Assembly: GCA_002477825.1 (NCBI GenBank)
Contig: DLKT01000060.1
Location: 1 to 64,000, forward strand
Reading direction: 5' to 3'
DNA from: Caryophanales bacterium UBA7581
GTDB taxonomy: Bacteria > Bacillota_I > Bacilli_A > RFN20 > CAG-826
DNA length: 64,000 nt
The notes under the pieces were generated by a model. That model saw only the letters and a program-made list of their open reading frames with translations. It did no database searches and had not been told where the DNA came from. Positions 44,519 to 53,957 of the stretch are shown piece after piece. Each line of letters starts with the position of its first letter. Position 1 is the stretch's first letter. The translations under genes were made by a program, and so were the position numbers.

Positions 44519-45361
44519 TTAATGATGAACCGGTTCCATCTTAGAATGATAGGGATAAAGCACTAAACGCTCATTACCATCGAAGGTATTTGGAGCATGG
44601 AAAGTCATCATTTTTTGACCGTCCTTTTCAAATACCATCGCGTGACCTCCATCTTCACTATAAATCGGTTGATCTTCTTGAATCCAAGGCCCTTTGATAG
44701 ATTTACTATGGCATACACCAATGGCGTATCCCGTTTTTGAATAGCTCGACCATATCATTTCTAAACCATCTTTTTGTTGAATGATAAATGGGCCATCGGT
44801 GACATAGTTATTTTTTCCTTGAAAGGCAATCGGCCATTTAGCGTCTTTTGCTGAAAATAGAATTTTCGGTTCACTAACGGGATGCGTTAAATCATCCGAT
44901 AATTGCATTAAACAAATCGTTCCATTTCCTATTTGAAGCCATTCGTGACAAAAGATAAGATAAGGTATTCCATTTTCTACCCAAAGGGTTCCATCTAAAC
45001 ATTCCCAATTTTTAGGCGTAATTGCGTGTTCGGTTAAACATGTAAATTCTCCGTCTGGACGATCAGAAACAAAGATTTGGGTTCCTCTACAACAATTGTC
45101 CGCTTTACAAGAGGCAAACAGATAGTACTTATTTTTGTATTTATGCATTTCTGGCGCCCAAAAATCTTTATTACCCCAGAAATGAGAATTTCCTTGAAAA
45201 ATGATAGTGGGTTCGGTAAATTCTCCTAGATCTTTCGATTTATAAACAACAAATGAAGGATAAATCTCATCCTTTTTTTGATAGGCCGAATATAGATAAT
45301 AGACTCCGTTTTCAAAATAAATAAATGGATCTCGAATATAAAGATCTTCTTTCTTAATCAT
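44519..45361 (-). CDS. Cytosolic GH43-type enzyme, short form
   Basis: 280-aa beta-propeller, no signal peptide. Asp11 in IRDPFIYFENGVYYLY and an Asp in ECLDGTLWVENGIPYLIF fit GH43. Where most members have E-G-P for the acid, it reads VTDGPFIIQQKDGLEMIWSS, so an Asp stands in the usual Glu position. I believe several GH43 subgroups share this pattern, so it may be normal for its group; altered acid strength is the alternative. GGHAMVFEKDGQKMMTFHAP closes the propeller. Acts on imported sugar with the neighbouring GH36. Confidence 0.82.
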   Translation of the reverse strand: MIKKEDLYIRDPFIYFENGVYYLYSAYQKKDEIYPSFVVYKSKDLGEFTEPTIIFQGNSHFWGNKDFWAPEMHKYKNKYYLFASCKADNCCRGTQIFVSDRPDGEFTCLTEHAITPKNWECLDGTLWVENGIPYLIFCHEWLQIGNGTICLMQLSDDLTHPVSEPKILFSAKDAKWPIAFQGKNNYVTDGPFIIQQKDGLEMIWSSYSKTGYAIGVCHSKSIKGPWIQEDQPIYSEDGGHAMVFEKDGQKMMTFHAPNTFDGNERLVLYPYHSKMEPVHH

Positions 45362-45375
45362 ATAATTTCACCTTC

Positions 45376-47571
45376 TCAGTTTTCTACCTTATCGAAGGTG
45401 ATAACAATAGTTTCAAATTCTTCTAGCCATTTGATAAGATTAATGCCTACTAAACGTAGTTGTTTACCTGAATAAATCTTTCCATCTAATGAGTTTTGAT
45501 AAAGTGTTTCATCGTCTAATCCATCGAATTTTAAGAAACGAGATAAGTTGCTTTCTCTTCTTTTATTAAAGAAAAGTGCAATGGCTTTTTCTTTATTTTT
45601 CGCTACACAAATCATGGACATATGATTGGTTTCATAAGGAGATTCCATCCGATATAAATCACCATTTTGAATACAATCTAAATGATATTTTTTATAAAGA
45701 TCTGCAATTTCGTTAATTTGTTCAATATCTTCTTTATTTAAGTTCACTGGATTCATTTCATAACCATATGTTCCAAAAAGTGCGATTGCGCATTTTGCAT
45801 AATAAGGAAGTAACGCACCACTAAAGGCATGAGAACCGATGGAGGATAATGGATATCCGTAGGTCGAAGCGTAATTAATGAACACTCTTTCGACTGCGTC
45901 GTTAGAGTCACTCGCTTGAATTTGGGGACAATACGATAACATTCCCATATCGAAACGGCCACCACCGGAAGCGCAGTGTTCAAATAAAATATTCGGATAA
46001 CGTTCCACTAGCATACCATAAAGACGATAAGCACCTTCCATAAAACGATGATACACTTCGCCTTGATGCTTTTTATTTAAAGTGGTGGAATACACTTCAC
46101 TTAAACAACGATTGAAGTCAATTTTCACATAATCGATAGCGTATTGATCTAATAAATTACAAATTTGGGTATAAACATTTTGCACCGCTTCTTGATTCGT
46201 CATATCTAAGACGAGTTGATGTCTTCCTAAAGATAGCTTAATTCCTGGTAAACCTAAAGCATATTCAGGATGTTCTTGATAGAGTTTCGAGTGAAAAGAA
46301 ATCATTTCCGGCTCTAACCAAATACCAAACTTCATGTGATTTTGGTGACAGGTCGCAATGATTTTTTCTAAATCAATCTTTTTAGGATTAACGGTCCAAT
46401 CTCCTAAAGAAGAAGTATCATCATATCTTTCACCAAACCATCCATCATCTAAAACGAACACTTCGGTATTTAAAATTTTAGAATGTTCGATAAAATCACA
46501 GATTTTTTGAGTATCAAAATCAATGGTCGCGCCTTCCCAAGAATTAAATAAAATACCACGGTCGATGAAGGCATAAGGAGAACGAATAATATGTTGACGA
46601 ACAAAATCATGTAAAGTTCTTGATAACGCGCCTCTTCCTTCATCAGAATAAGCCATAATGACTTCTGGTAAATATAATTTTTCATTTTCATCTAAACAAT
46701 AGGAGAAGTCTTCTTCATTGATACCGAATAAAATACGCGTTGAATTCCATTTACTCACATCAACTTCAAAAGCAAAGTTACTAGAATACATTAAAGAAAA
46801 TGCATACGCTTCTCCATCTTTTTCATTGGTGTCCGGCCTTTCTAAGAAAAACACTGGATTTTCATTATGGGAAGTAAATCCATAATTTGATTGAATTCTT
46901 TCTTTTCCGTCATGGAGTTTTCTTCGACATATATTTTTTTCTTTACACCAATCCCCATAAAAATGCGTGAGATAATAATTGTCATCGGGTAAATCTAAAG
47001 TCATGGAATAGGCTTTTACGACATGGAAGGAATTTTTTCCTTTATTTTCGATATAAGCACTGCGTGTGATGACATCTAAATCTTCAAATATAGAATAGAA
47101 TAAATGAACATAAGCTTCACTTAATTCATCTTTTAAAACGATTTCTAACGTCATACATTCTTCATCTTTTCCAAAAGAAGAAGGAAGGGTTTCTATTCCG
47201 GGTTTTCCTTTTAAAATTTGATGAGATACATAGGTAAACTTTGTATAATTCGTATTTAAATCAGGTTTATGAATGATGATGGGCGCTCCACGTTTATCAA
47301 AACCACCATGGGTAGGAAGTTCCATCATCGAGAAATCTTCGTAGTAATGAAAATGAGCCCATGGCACCATTTTTTCAGAATTGGTTTCCTTATCTAAATA
47401 TTGCCATCCCCACTCTCCTCTAGAAGTGAGATTTTGTAAATCTAAGTTTTCTAAATAGGGGCCAAAATAAAAGTGTTGAAGATAATTAAAATCATTAATT
47501 CCTAAATAATAAGAAATTCTTTGGTTAAATAAATGAAAGTATCTTTCTTTCTCGTTATAGTAAATCAACAT
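45376..47571 (-). CDS. GH36 alpha-galactosidase, cytosolic (second copy)
   Basis: 731-aa GH36 enzyme, same build as the one at 9930-12119. Motifs: VLDDGWFGERYDDT, FGIWLEPEM, VKIDFNR (nucleophile Asp485; usual Trp before Asp is Ile), EHCASGGGRFDMG and ASDSNDAVER (acid/base Asp555). No signal peptide. Its start lies inside the end of the ATPase gene (17-nt overlap), with GAGGAAGTG upstream, so translation is coupled. Confidence 0.94.
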   Translation of the reverse strand: MLIYYNEKERYFHLFNQRISYYLGINDFNYLQHFYFGPYLENLDLQNLTSRGEWGWQYLDKETNSEKMVPWAHFHYYEDFSMMELPTHGGFDKRGAPIIIHKPDLNTNYTKFTYVSHQILKGKPGIETLPSSFGKDEECMTLEIVLKDELSEAYVHLFYSIFEDLDVITRSAYIENKGKNSFHVVKAYSMTLDLPDDNYYLTHFYGDWCKEKNICRRKLHDGKERIQSNYGFTSHNENPVFFLERPDTNEKDGEAYAFSLMYSSNFAFEVDVSKWNSTRILFGINEEDFSYCLDENEKLYLPEVIMAYSDEGRGALSRTLHDFVRQHIIRSPYAFIDRGILFNSWEGATIDFDTQKICDFIEHSKILNTEVFVLDDGWFGERYDDTSSLGDWTVNPKKIDLEKIIATCHQNHMKFGIWLEPEMISFHSKLYQEHPEYALGLPGIKLSLGRHQLVLDMTNQEAVQNVYTQICNLLDQYAIDYVKIDFNRCLSEVYSTTLNKKHQGEVYHRFMEGAYRLYGMLVERYPNILFEHCASGGGRFDMGMLSYCPQIQASDSNDAVERVFINYASTYGYPLSSIGSHAFSGALLPYYAKCAIALFGTYGYEMNPVNLNKEDIEQINEIADLYKKYHLDCIQNGDLYRMESPYETNHMSMICVAKNKEKAIALFFNKRRESNLSRFLKFDGLDDETLYQNSLDGKIYSGKQLRLVGINLIKWLEEFETIVITFDKVEN

Positions 47572-49408
47572 AGTTCACTTCCTCTATTCTTGTTATTTTT
47601 TGTCCACTGACAGGATCAAATAAATGTAATTTTTCCATATTCACTTTCAGTAAAATATGGGCACCTGAACGAATGATATAATGGTTCGGTACTTTAGCAA
47701 TTAAATCAGTAGATGATAAATCTGAATGCACATAATAGTCACTACCAATGAGTTCCACTATCGTGGTATTCACGTCAATACAAGAGCTTTCTAACTCTCT
47801 AACTAAAGTTAAATCCTCTGGACGAATACCAATTTTCACTGCATGCGGGCCTTTTAAGTATTGTTCATAGGTTTGAATAATCTCTTGAATTTTTTGCTTT
47901 TTTTCTTCCATCGTCGTTGGAATACTTTCGACGGGCTTAGTGCCACTATCCTTATTTTGCGTAAAGGCTTTAAAGGATTGAATCTTTTGTAATTCTAAAT
48001 CGATGACACTATCTTCTTTATCGCTTAATATTTCTAAAATACGTTTAAGAATTTTCGTCATCTTTGCTTTAGCAAAAAGGCTATTTTCTTTGATATCTTC
48101 TAATGCATCTAATTCGTCTTGTACCTTGATAGCGACATCTTCCAATAATTCATCGATAGAGAATAAAGACGTTTCTTTTAAAATCTCTTGAGCATCCTTA
48201 AGTTCTTTGTTTTTCATTTTTAAAAGAAGATTCTCCACTTGCTCTTTCACTTTTAAACTACCTGGATGATGGATTCTTTTTAATAAAGTTTTCCAAAATT
48301 CTAGTTTTTGTTTATAAAATTCTTGGTGTTGATCTTCTATTCTTTTTGCGTACTCCAATTTTGTACCATCTTCTAAAGTAATGATACCTTGATTATAAGT
48401 TCCACTAAAGATATTCATCGCTGGTGCCCCAATAAAGGTTGCGACGAAGAGATTTTCTGGGTTCATATAGATTTCTCTAGGGGACCCAATTTGTTGAATC
48501 CATCCTTTGTTCATAACGACAATTTTCGTAGCCATGGTCATGGCTTCGGTTTGGTCATGGGTAACATAAATCGTAGTGGCTCCAACATTTTTATGAATAC
48601 GAACAATTTCACTTCGCATGGACACTCTTAATTTCGCATCTAAATTACTTAAAGGTTCATCCATTAAGAAGAGTTTTGAATTTCTCACTAACGCTCTTCC
48701 TAAGGCAACACGTTGCATTTGTCCACCGGATAACTCTTTCGGTTTACGGTCTAAATAGGCGCCTAAATCTAAGAAATTCGCTGCGTTAAACACTTTTTCT
48801 TTAATTTCCTTTTCCGTGTATTTTCGTAAAACATAGATGTGTTCAGGATTCTTTTCTAATTTTTCAATTTCTAATTGTATTTCTTTTCTTTCTTCTACTT
48901 TTGTTTCTTCTAAAGAAGAAAGTTTTTTCTTTAATTCTTCAATTTTTTCATGGTTGATGGCTACAATTGGTTGCTTGGTCTTTTTATCTAACTTAGGTAA
49001 CCATTCTTTTTTTACTCTTAATCCATAACTCATATTTTCGTAAACCGTCATATGGGGATATAAAGCATAAGATTGGAAAACCATAGCGATTCCGCGGTCT
49101 TTACTCGGTAAATAGTTCGCTAATTGTTGATTGATATAAAGATAGCCACTAGAGATTTCTTCGAGTCCAGCAATCATACGTAAAGTGGTCGACTTTCCAC
49201 ATCCAGAAGGTCCTACTAAAACAATAAAATCGTGAGGATCAATTTCTAGATTGAAGTTAAAAACAGCTTGTACTTTATTGGGATAAACTTTATTAATTCC
49301 TTGTAAAGAAACAAAGCTTTGAATATTTTCATTACGAAGCATCTTATGATTTTCTTTATATTGTTTTCTTGCTTCCTTCACAGTAATCTTTTTTTCTTTT
49401 TTCATCAT
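47555..49408 (-). CDS. Sugar ABC transporter ATPase (MsmX/UgpC type) with insertions
   Basis: 617-aa ATPase of the second importer. Walker A GPSGCGKST (about 66), VFQSYALYPHM, LSGGQ, LFLMDEPLSNLD and VTHDQTEA are intact. A coiled-coil-like Lys/Glu insertion of about 65 residues lies between Q-loop and signature (134-200) and a helical one of about 165 residues in the OB/TOBE part (355-520) before AVKIGIRPEDL. Both insertion points are the same as in the 799-aa paralogue but sizes differ and the inserted sequences look unrelated by eye. Two tandem ATGs start it. Confidence 0.93.
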   Translation of the reverse strand: MMKKEKKITVKEARKQYKENHKMLRNENIQSFVSLQGINKVYPNKVQAVFNFNLEIDPHDFIVLVGPSGCGKSTTLRMIAGLEEISSGYLYINQQLANYLPSKDRGIAMVFQSYALYPHMTVYENMSYGLRVKKEWLPKLDKKTKQPIVAINHEKIEELKKKLSSLEETKVEERKEIQLEIEKLEKNPEHIYVLRKYTEKEIKEKVFNAANFLDLGAYLDRKPKELSGGQMQRVALGRALVRNSKLFLMDEPLSNLDAKLRVSMRSEIVRIHKNVGATTIYVTHDQTEAMTMATKIVVMNKGWIQQIGSPREIYMNPENLFVATFIGAPAMNIFSGTYNQGIITLEDGTKLEYAKRIEDQHQEFYKQKLEFWKTLLKRIHHPGSLKVKEQVENLLLKMKNKELKDAQEILKETSLFSIDELLEDVAIKVQDELDALEDIKENSLFAKAKMTKILKRILEILSDKEDSVIDLELQKIQSFKAFTQNKDSGTKPVESIPTTMEEKKQKIQEIIQTYEQYLKGPHAVKIGIRPEDLTLVRELESSCIDVNTTIVELIGSDYYVHSDLSSTDLIAKVPNHYIIRSGAHILLKVNMEKLHLFDPVSGQKITRIEEVNYVDLL

Positions 49409-49418
49409 TTTGTCCTCA

Positions 49419-50285
49419 CTACCTTTTAATACCTGTCATGGATACGCCTTCCACTAAACGATCTTGAATAATACAATAAAGAATAAAAATCGGAATCATG
49501 GAAATGACAGAACACGCTAATTGGATGCCGACTTTGGTGTAGGATTGATTTCCTTCAATGACTTTAGAAAGTCCAACCGCCAAAGTCCACATCTTTTTAT
49601 CTGCTTTACCAATGATTAATTCAGCCCATTGTAAGTCATTCCATGCGCCTAAGAAACTAAATAAACCTTGTACTAAAAGCGCTGATTTTCCTAAAGGTAA
49701 AACAATAGTACGGAAAATACGGAAGTTACTTGAGCCATCCATTCTTGCATTTTCAATTAAGTCTTTGGGAATACCTAGGAAGAATTGACGAATTAAATAA
49801 AGGCCATAAACACCGCATAATCCCGGTAAAATTAAACCTAACAGATTTTTATTTAATCCCATTTGGATGATGTTCGTAAATTGCGGTACGGTATTGACAA
49901 TGCCTGGCACGGTCATCGTGGCAATTAAAAATCCAAAAAGGATATTCGCGTATTTTAAATCCATAAATACAAAGGCATATGCCGCTAAAGACGCAATCGC
50001 TAAATATATAAACGTTGTGGCTAGAGCGACAATGAAACTATTGATAATCCAGTTGAATACAGGATATTCTTCACTAGAAAAAATAGCAATATAGTTTTGA
50101 ATCGTCCATGCTTTTAAATTTGTTGGAAGAAAACTTCCTGGATAGAAGCGTAAATCATTTGCGTCTCTAAACGAAGAGATAACGCCCCAAATGAGTGGAA
50201 AAAGTAATAATAAACAAACAATCAATAAAACAGCAGAACTAACGTATTTTCCCAGATGCTTTGAACGTTTTAAATTGTTTTGCAT
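49419..50285 (-). CDS. Sugar ABC transporter permease, MalG type
   Basis: 288-aa permease with six helices. EAA loop: GIPKDLIENARMDGSSNFRIF followed by IVLPLGKS. C terminus GVSMTGIKR. The start, with a strong AAAGGAGGGG, lies 47 nt inside the upstream permease gene, an unusually long overlap supported by that ribosome binding site. Confidence 0.93.
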   Translation of the reverse strand: MQNNLKRSKHLGKYVSSAVLLIVCLLLLFPLIWGVISSFRDANDLRFYPGSFLPTNLKAWTIQNYIAIFSSEEYPVFNWIINSFIVALATTFIYLAIASLAAYAFVFMDLKYANILFGFLIATMTVPGIVNTVPQFTNIIQMGLNKNLLGLILPGLCGVYGLYLIRQFFLGIPKDLIENARMDGSSNFRIFRTIVLPLGKSALLVQGLFSFLGAWNDLQWAELIIGKADKKMWTLAVGLSKVIEGNQSYTKVGIQLACSVISMIPIFILYCIIQDRLVEGVSMTGIKR

Positions 50286-51237
50286 ACTTATCCCCTCCTT
50301 TTCTTTCTTTAGTAATTAACATTTGTGCAACCGAAATTAGAGCGATAAATACACCTAAACAAATCGCCATAGCGGAAGTCATTCCGTATACGGCAAAGTT
50401 GGTACCTTTTAATTGGTTTTGAATGACATAAATCACGGTATATACCGAATTTTGGGGTTGAACATAAGAACCTAAAATGTAACATTGACCATAAAGATTC
50501 ATATATCCACATACCGTGGTAAATAAGCAAATAATCATTTGATTTTTAATTTGTGGAAAAGTAACATCAAATCGTTGTCTAAATTTACTACAACCATCAA
50601 TAGCACTTGCTTCATATAATGATTTATCCACATTTTGTAAGGCAGCGGTAAAGATAACAAAGTTGGTGCCTAATCCACCCCAAACACAGAAAAGGATAAT
50701 GATCATCCATACAGTAGTTGGGTTTTGTAACCAGTTTACATTGATTTTGAATAGGTTATTAATAAAACCATATTCATTGTTAAACATATTTAAAAAGATA
50801 ACGCCAGTTGCGGTAATAGGAAAAATGCCTGGTAAATAAATAATCGCCCGGTAGATTTTGTATCCTGGTGGTTTGGCATTAATTAATAACGCTAATCCAA
50901 GAGGAATCAAAATACAAAGAGGGACAATAATTGCGGTGGCCATCAACGTGTTTTTCATACCATTCCAAAAGTCTTTATAATACGATGTATTGGAATCAAA
51001 AAGGATCTTTTGATAATTTAAAAATCCTCGCCATGAAATATCATTGACATTCGCAATATTATATCGATATAACGACATAATGCACCCCTTAATAAAGGGG
51101 TACATGAAAAAGACGATAAAAGAAATTAAGTAGGGTGCCATAAATAAAATGGCCAATCCATATTTCTTTAAAAAGCTTGTCGTTTTAGATACGCGTTTGG
51201 TATATTCCTCGATGGTTGTTCTCTTGGATGAAAACAT
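50239..51237 (-). CDS. Sugar ABC transporter permease, MalF type
   Basis: 332-aa permease, six to seven helices, with an N-terminal charged segment (TTIEEYTKRVSKTTSFLKKY) matching that of the paralogue at 26035. EAA loop: NVDKSLYEASAIDGCSKFRQ followed by VTFPQIKN. GAGG overlaps the stop of the binding-protein gene just upstream (2-nt gap). Confidence 0.93.
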   Translation of the reverse strand: MFSSKRTTIEEYTKRVSKTTSFLKKYGLAILFMAPYLISFIVFFMYPFIKGCIMSLYRYNIANVNDISWRGFLNYQKILFDSNTSYYKDFWNGMKNTLMATAIIVPLCILIPLGLALLINAKPPGYKIYRAIIYLPGIFPITATGVIFLNMFNNEYGFINNLFKINVNWLQNPTTVWMIIILFCVWGGLGTNFVIFTAALQNVDKSLYEASAIDGCSKFRQRFDVTFPQIKNQMIICLFTTVCGYMNLYGQCYILGSYVQPQNSVYTVIYVIQNQLKGTNFAVYGMTSAMAICLGVFIALISVAQMLITKERKGGDKYAKQFKTFKASGKIR

Positions 51238-51239
51238 AA

Positions 51240-52769
51240 CTACAAGTCCTCACGATCTGAGATTCTAAGCATGCAATCTTGATAATTGGTCTCAAGAATA
51301 CTACTAATGGTTTTACTCTTATAAGTAGAAGCCATCACTTGTTTAATCGCAACTTGATAAGATTCATAGATTTCATCATAGTAAATAGTGGATGGAAGAA
51401 TTTGATATTGCGTTGTGCTTCCATAATATTGAACATATTTTTTATAGTATTGGTTATTTAAATATAAATCATCGGAAGATTGCACAATTAAAGAAGCAGG
51501 AAGGTGTCCAGCTTGTGTCCAAACGCCACCACAGTTTTCCGCCAAATAGTTGATGAAGATAGCGGCAGCAATTCTTTCGGTTCTACTCTTACAGGTCTTT
51601 ACAATTGTAGCGGTATGAGAATCACCAAAGATTGCATTAGCGTATGGTTTCGTATTATCTAAAGCAAATAAATTACCAAAATTTAAGATAGCCATGTTTT
51701 TTGCACTTCCACCATCAGCGGCGTACATACTATCAATTAAAGCAGTATCTTTATAACCACTCCAAGCACCATCTAAATAGAAAGCAGATCCGCCTGAGTG
51801 GAATTCAGAAATACCCGCATCATAGTTTAAATCTGGTTTACTTAAAGCATGACGGTTGACACTGGTTTCCGTTGGCCAGAACCAATCTCTTAAAATTTGT
51901 AAGCCTCTTGCCACTTCTTCGGTATTATAAGCAGGTTTACCTTCATCATTCACTAATTTTCCACCGTTTTGTAAAGCAACGGTTTGAGATAAATAAGCAT
52001 TGACCCACATATCACCAGAAGAAATAGGGAATGGATAATAAGGTCCTTCTAAATCAGGAACATATTTTCTCCATTTATAAACATCATCGGTCGTTACGGC
52101 AGAAGAATTATTTCCTCTTACCCATAATTCACCTTGTTCTGCTTTTTCTACTAAGGTATCACAGACACCCATAAGCTCAACATAATTCGTTGGCATATTG
52201 ATTCCGTTTTTCTCTAAAATATCTTTTCTAACGAAAATCATCGTAGAGTCTACAGAAATAGGAAGACCATATAAACGATCACCAACAAAGCAAGCAGAAA
52301 TTAAATTGGTTTCAAAATAAGAGGCATCAAAACCAATATTTGCGGTTTCTAAATACGTATCGATAGGCACTAAAATGTCATTATCTTCTAAGGATGCAAT
52401 TTTTTCACCATAACCATAGAAAATATCGGGTGCGTTATCAGGATCTTGGGTTACCGATTGCGCTAAAGCGCCATAAATAGAATAACGTGATTCATGATAA
52501 GGATTAATTTTGATTTGTCCTTTATAAAGCTCGTTAAATTGGTTGATGATTTGATCTTGATACACACTATCCGGATTGGTGCAAACGCTCCACATACTTA
52601 ATTCAATGTTATCAAAAACAACATTTCCGTTTTCATCATAAGCGACATCATCAATAGAATCATCCACCCATTCATTTTTGGTAGAACTTGTAGAAGTTGT
52701 TCCGCCACAAGCAATTAATGATAGAGACGCGATGGATAATGCCATCCATTTGGTAAATCTTTTTTTCAT
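51240..52769 (-). CDS. Sugar ABC transporter substrate-binding lipoprotein (second importer)
   Basis: 509-aa family-1 solute-binding lipoprotein (lipobox LIAC, Cys21). After a linker, ELSMWSVCTNPDSVYQDQII and QFNELYKGQIKINP open the fold. NAPDIFYGYGEKIASLEDND, the hinge segment GGSAFYLDGAWSGY and IAAAIFINYLAENCGGVW are typical. It shares build with the protein at 27123-28721, but pairs are diverged, so the sugars bound may differ. Confidence 0.93.
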   Translation of the reverse strand: MKKRFTKWMALSIASLSLIACGGTTSTSSTKNEWVDDSIDDVAYDENGNVVFDNIELSMWSVCTNPDSVYQDQIINQFNELYKGQIKINPYHESRYSIYGALAQSVTQDPDNAPDIFYGYGEKIASLEDNDILVPIDTYLETANIGFDASYFETNLISACFVGDRLYGLPISVDSTMIFVRKDILEKNGINMPTNYVELMGVCDTLVEKAEQGELWVRGNNSSAVTTDDVYKWRKYVPDLEGPYYPFPISSGDMWVNAYLSQTVALQNGGKLVNDEGKPAYNTEEVARGLQILRDWFWPTETSVNRHALSKPDLNYDAGISEFHSGGSAFYLDGAWSGYKDTALIDSMYAADGGSAKNMAILNFGNLFALDNTKPYANAIFGDSHTATIVKTCKSRTERIAAAIFINYLAENCGGVWTQAGHLPASLIVQSSDDLYLNNQYYKKYVQYYGSTTQYQILPSTIYYDEIYESYQVAIKQVMASTYKSKTISSILETNYQDCMLRISDREDL

Positions 52770-52787
52770 TTTTTTGTTTCTCCTTTT

Positions 52788-53957
52788 TTAATTAATATAA
52801 GGTCCAGGAATTTCACCTAAACTAGGATAGGTTTCCTTACAAATAGGGAAGCCTTTTTCATTCCAATAAATTCGGTCAATATATAACGTTCTTGTATTTT
52901 GTTGACCAGTAGTTGAAGCACTTGGATTATAGGCATGATAGACAATCCAATCTAAACCTTTATCATCTTGTACAATTGCACAGTGACCTGGTCCCATACC
53001 TCTTTTTAAATGCGGTTGAATGACCATTGTGCCACGATTCGGTCCATCAATTGCTCTTCCGTTTTGACCTACATAAGGTCCATATAATGTTTCTGAGCGA
53101 CCCACAACAACGTGATAATCAGATTGTAAGCCTGCGCAACATCCGCCCGTCGATAAATACAAATAGTAATAACCATTTTTCTTTTGAATAAAGGAAGCTT
53201 CATAGTTATCGTTATAATATAAATCAAAGCCAGCAATTTGCACTTTATTTTCTTTTTGTGTTTCTAATCCATCTTTTAACGATAAGCCATCATCGCTGAG
53301 TTCCATAATCCAAATACCATCACCACTACCCCATACGCAATAAACGGTTTCTTCTTCAATAAAGACATAGCAGTCAATGGAATTTTTAACGCCTATATCT
53401 TTGGAGTCAAAGATTTTTCCATAATGAGTCCATGGTCCATAAGGGGTTGGGGCACTTGCTACTCCAATTCCGGTGTAGTCCGAATAATAGCCACCTGCTC
53501 CTAAGGTATAATAGAAAACATATTGGTCTTTGATTTTTGCTACAGAAGGTGCCCAAACGCCGCCTTCACCATTATTCCAGCCAATATATTGTTGATAGTT
53601 CGGTGTATCTAAAAATACCGAGCCACAATATTCCCACGTTTGCATATTACGACTTTTGAAAATAGGACCGGGATCAAAACCATATCCCTTTTCTCCTCTT
53701 GTGCAATCAAGTTGGGTGGAATATAAGTAATAATATCCGTCGTCTCCTCTTAAACAGAAGGGGTCGGCTATTCCTACAAACTCTTTTTCACCATTGGGTT
53801 TTAAAAAGACACCGGGATTCGTAATCATGTTATTGATATCACCAGCATCTTCATAAATGTCAATAGAAGTCACTGAAGTGGAAGGTTCATTTTTTCCACA
53901 CGCCGCGAATGATAGAAGCGTGAAGATAAAAATAAAGAAGCGAAATAATTTTTTCAT
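52788..53957 (-). CDS. Surface GH43 lipoprotein, endo-arabinanase-like
   Basis: 389-aa lipoprotein (Cys20). GIADPFCLRGDDGYYYLYST (Asp65), WAPSVAKIKDQYVFYYTLGAGG, NSIDCYVFIEEETVYCVWGSG, YEASFIQKKNGYYYLYLSTGG (Glu) and GMGPGHCAIVQDDKGLDWIVYH fit the arabinan-degrading branch of GH43. Close relative of the next gene upstream. I start it at the ATG at 53957, which shares a base with the upstream stop (TGATG); a TTG one codon earlier is possible, since AAGGAGG lies 10 nt before the ATG and 7 nt before that TTG. Confidence 0.87.
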   Translation of the reverse strand: MKKLFRFFIFIFTLLSFAACGKNEPSTSVTSIDIYEDAGDINNMITNPGVFLKPNGEKEFVGIADPFCLRGDDGYYYLYSTQLDCTRGEKGYGFDPGPIFKSRNMQTWEYCGSVFLDTPNYQQYIGWNNGEGGVWAPSVAKIKDQYVFYYTLGAGGYYSDYTGIGVASAPTPYGPWTHYGKIFDSKDIGVKNSIDCYVFIEEETVYCVWGSGDGIWIMELSDDGLSLKDGLETQKENKVQIAGFDLYYNDNYEASFIQKKNGYYYLYLSTGGCCAGLQSDYHVVVGRSETLYGPYVGQNGRAIDGPNRGTMVIQPHLKRGMGPGHCAIVQDDKGLDWIVYHAYNPSASTTGQQNTRTLYIDRIYWNEKGFPICKETYPSLGEIPGPYIN

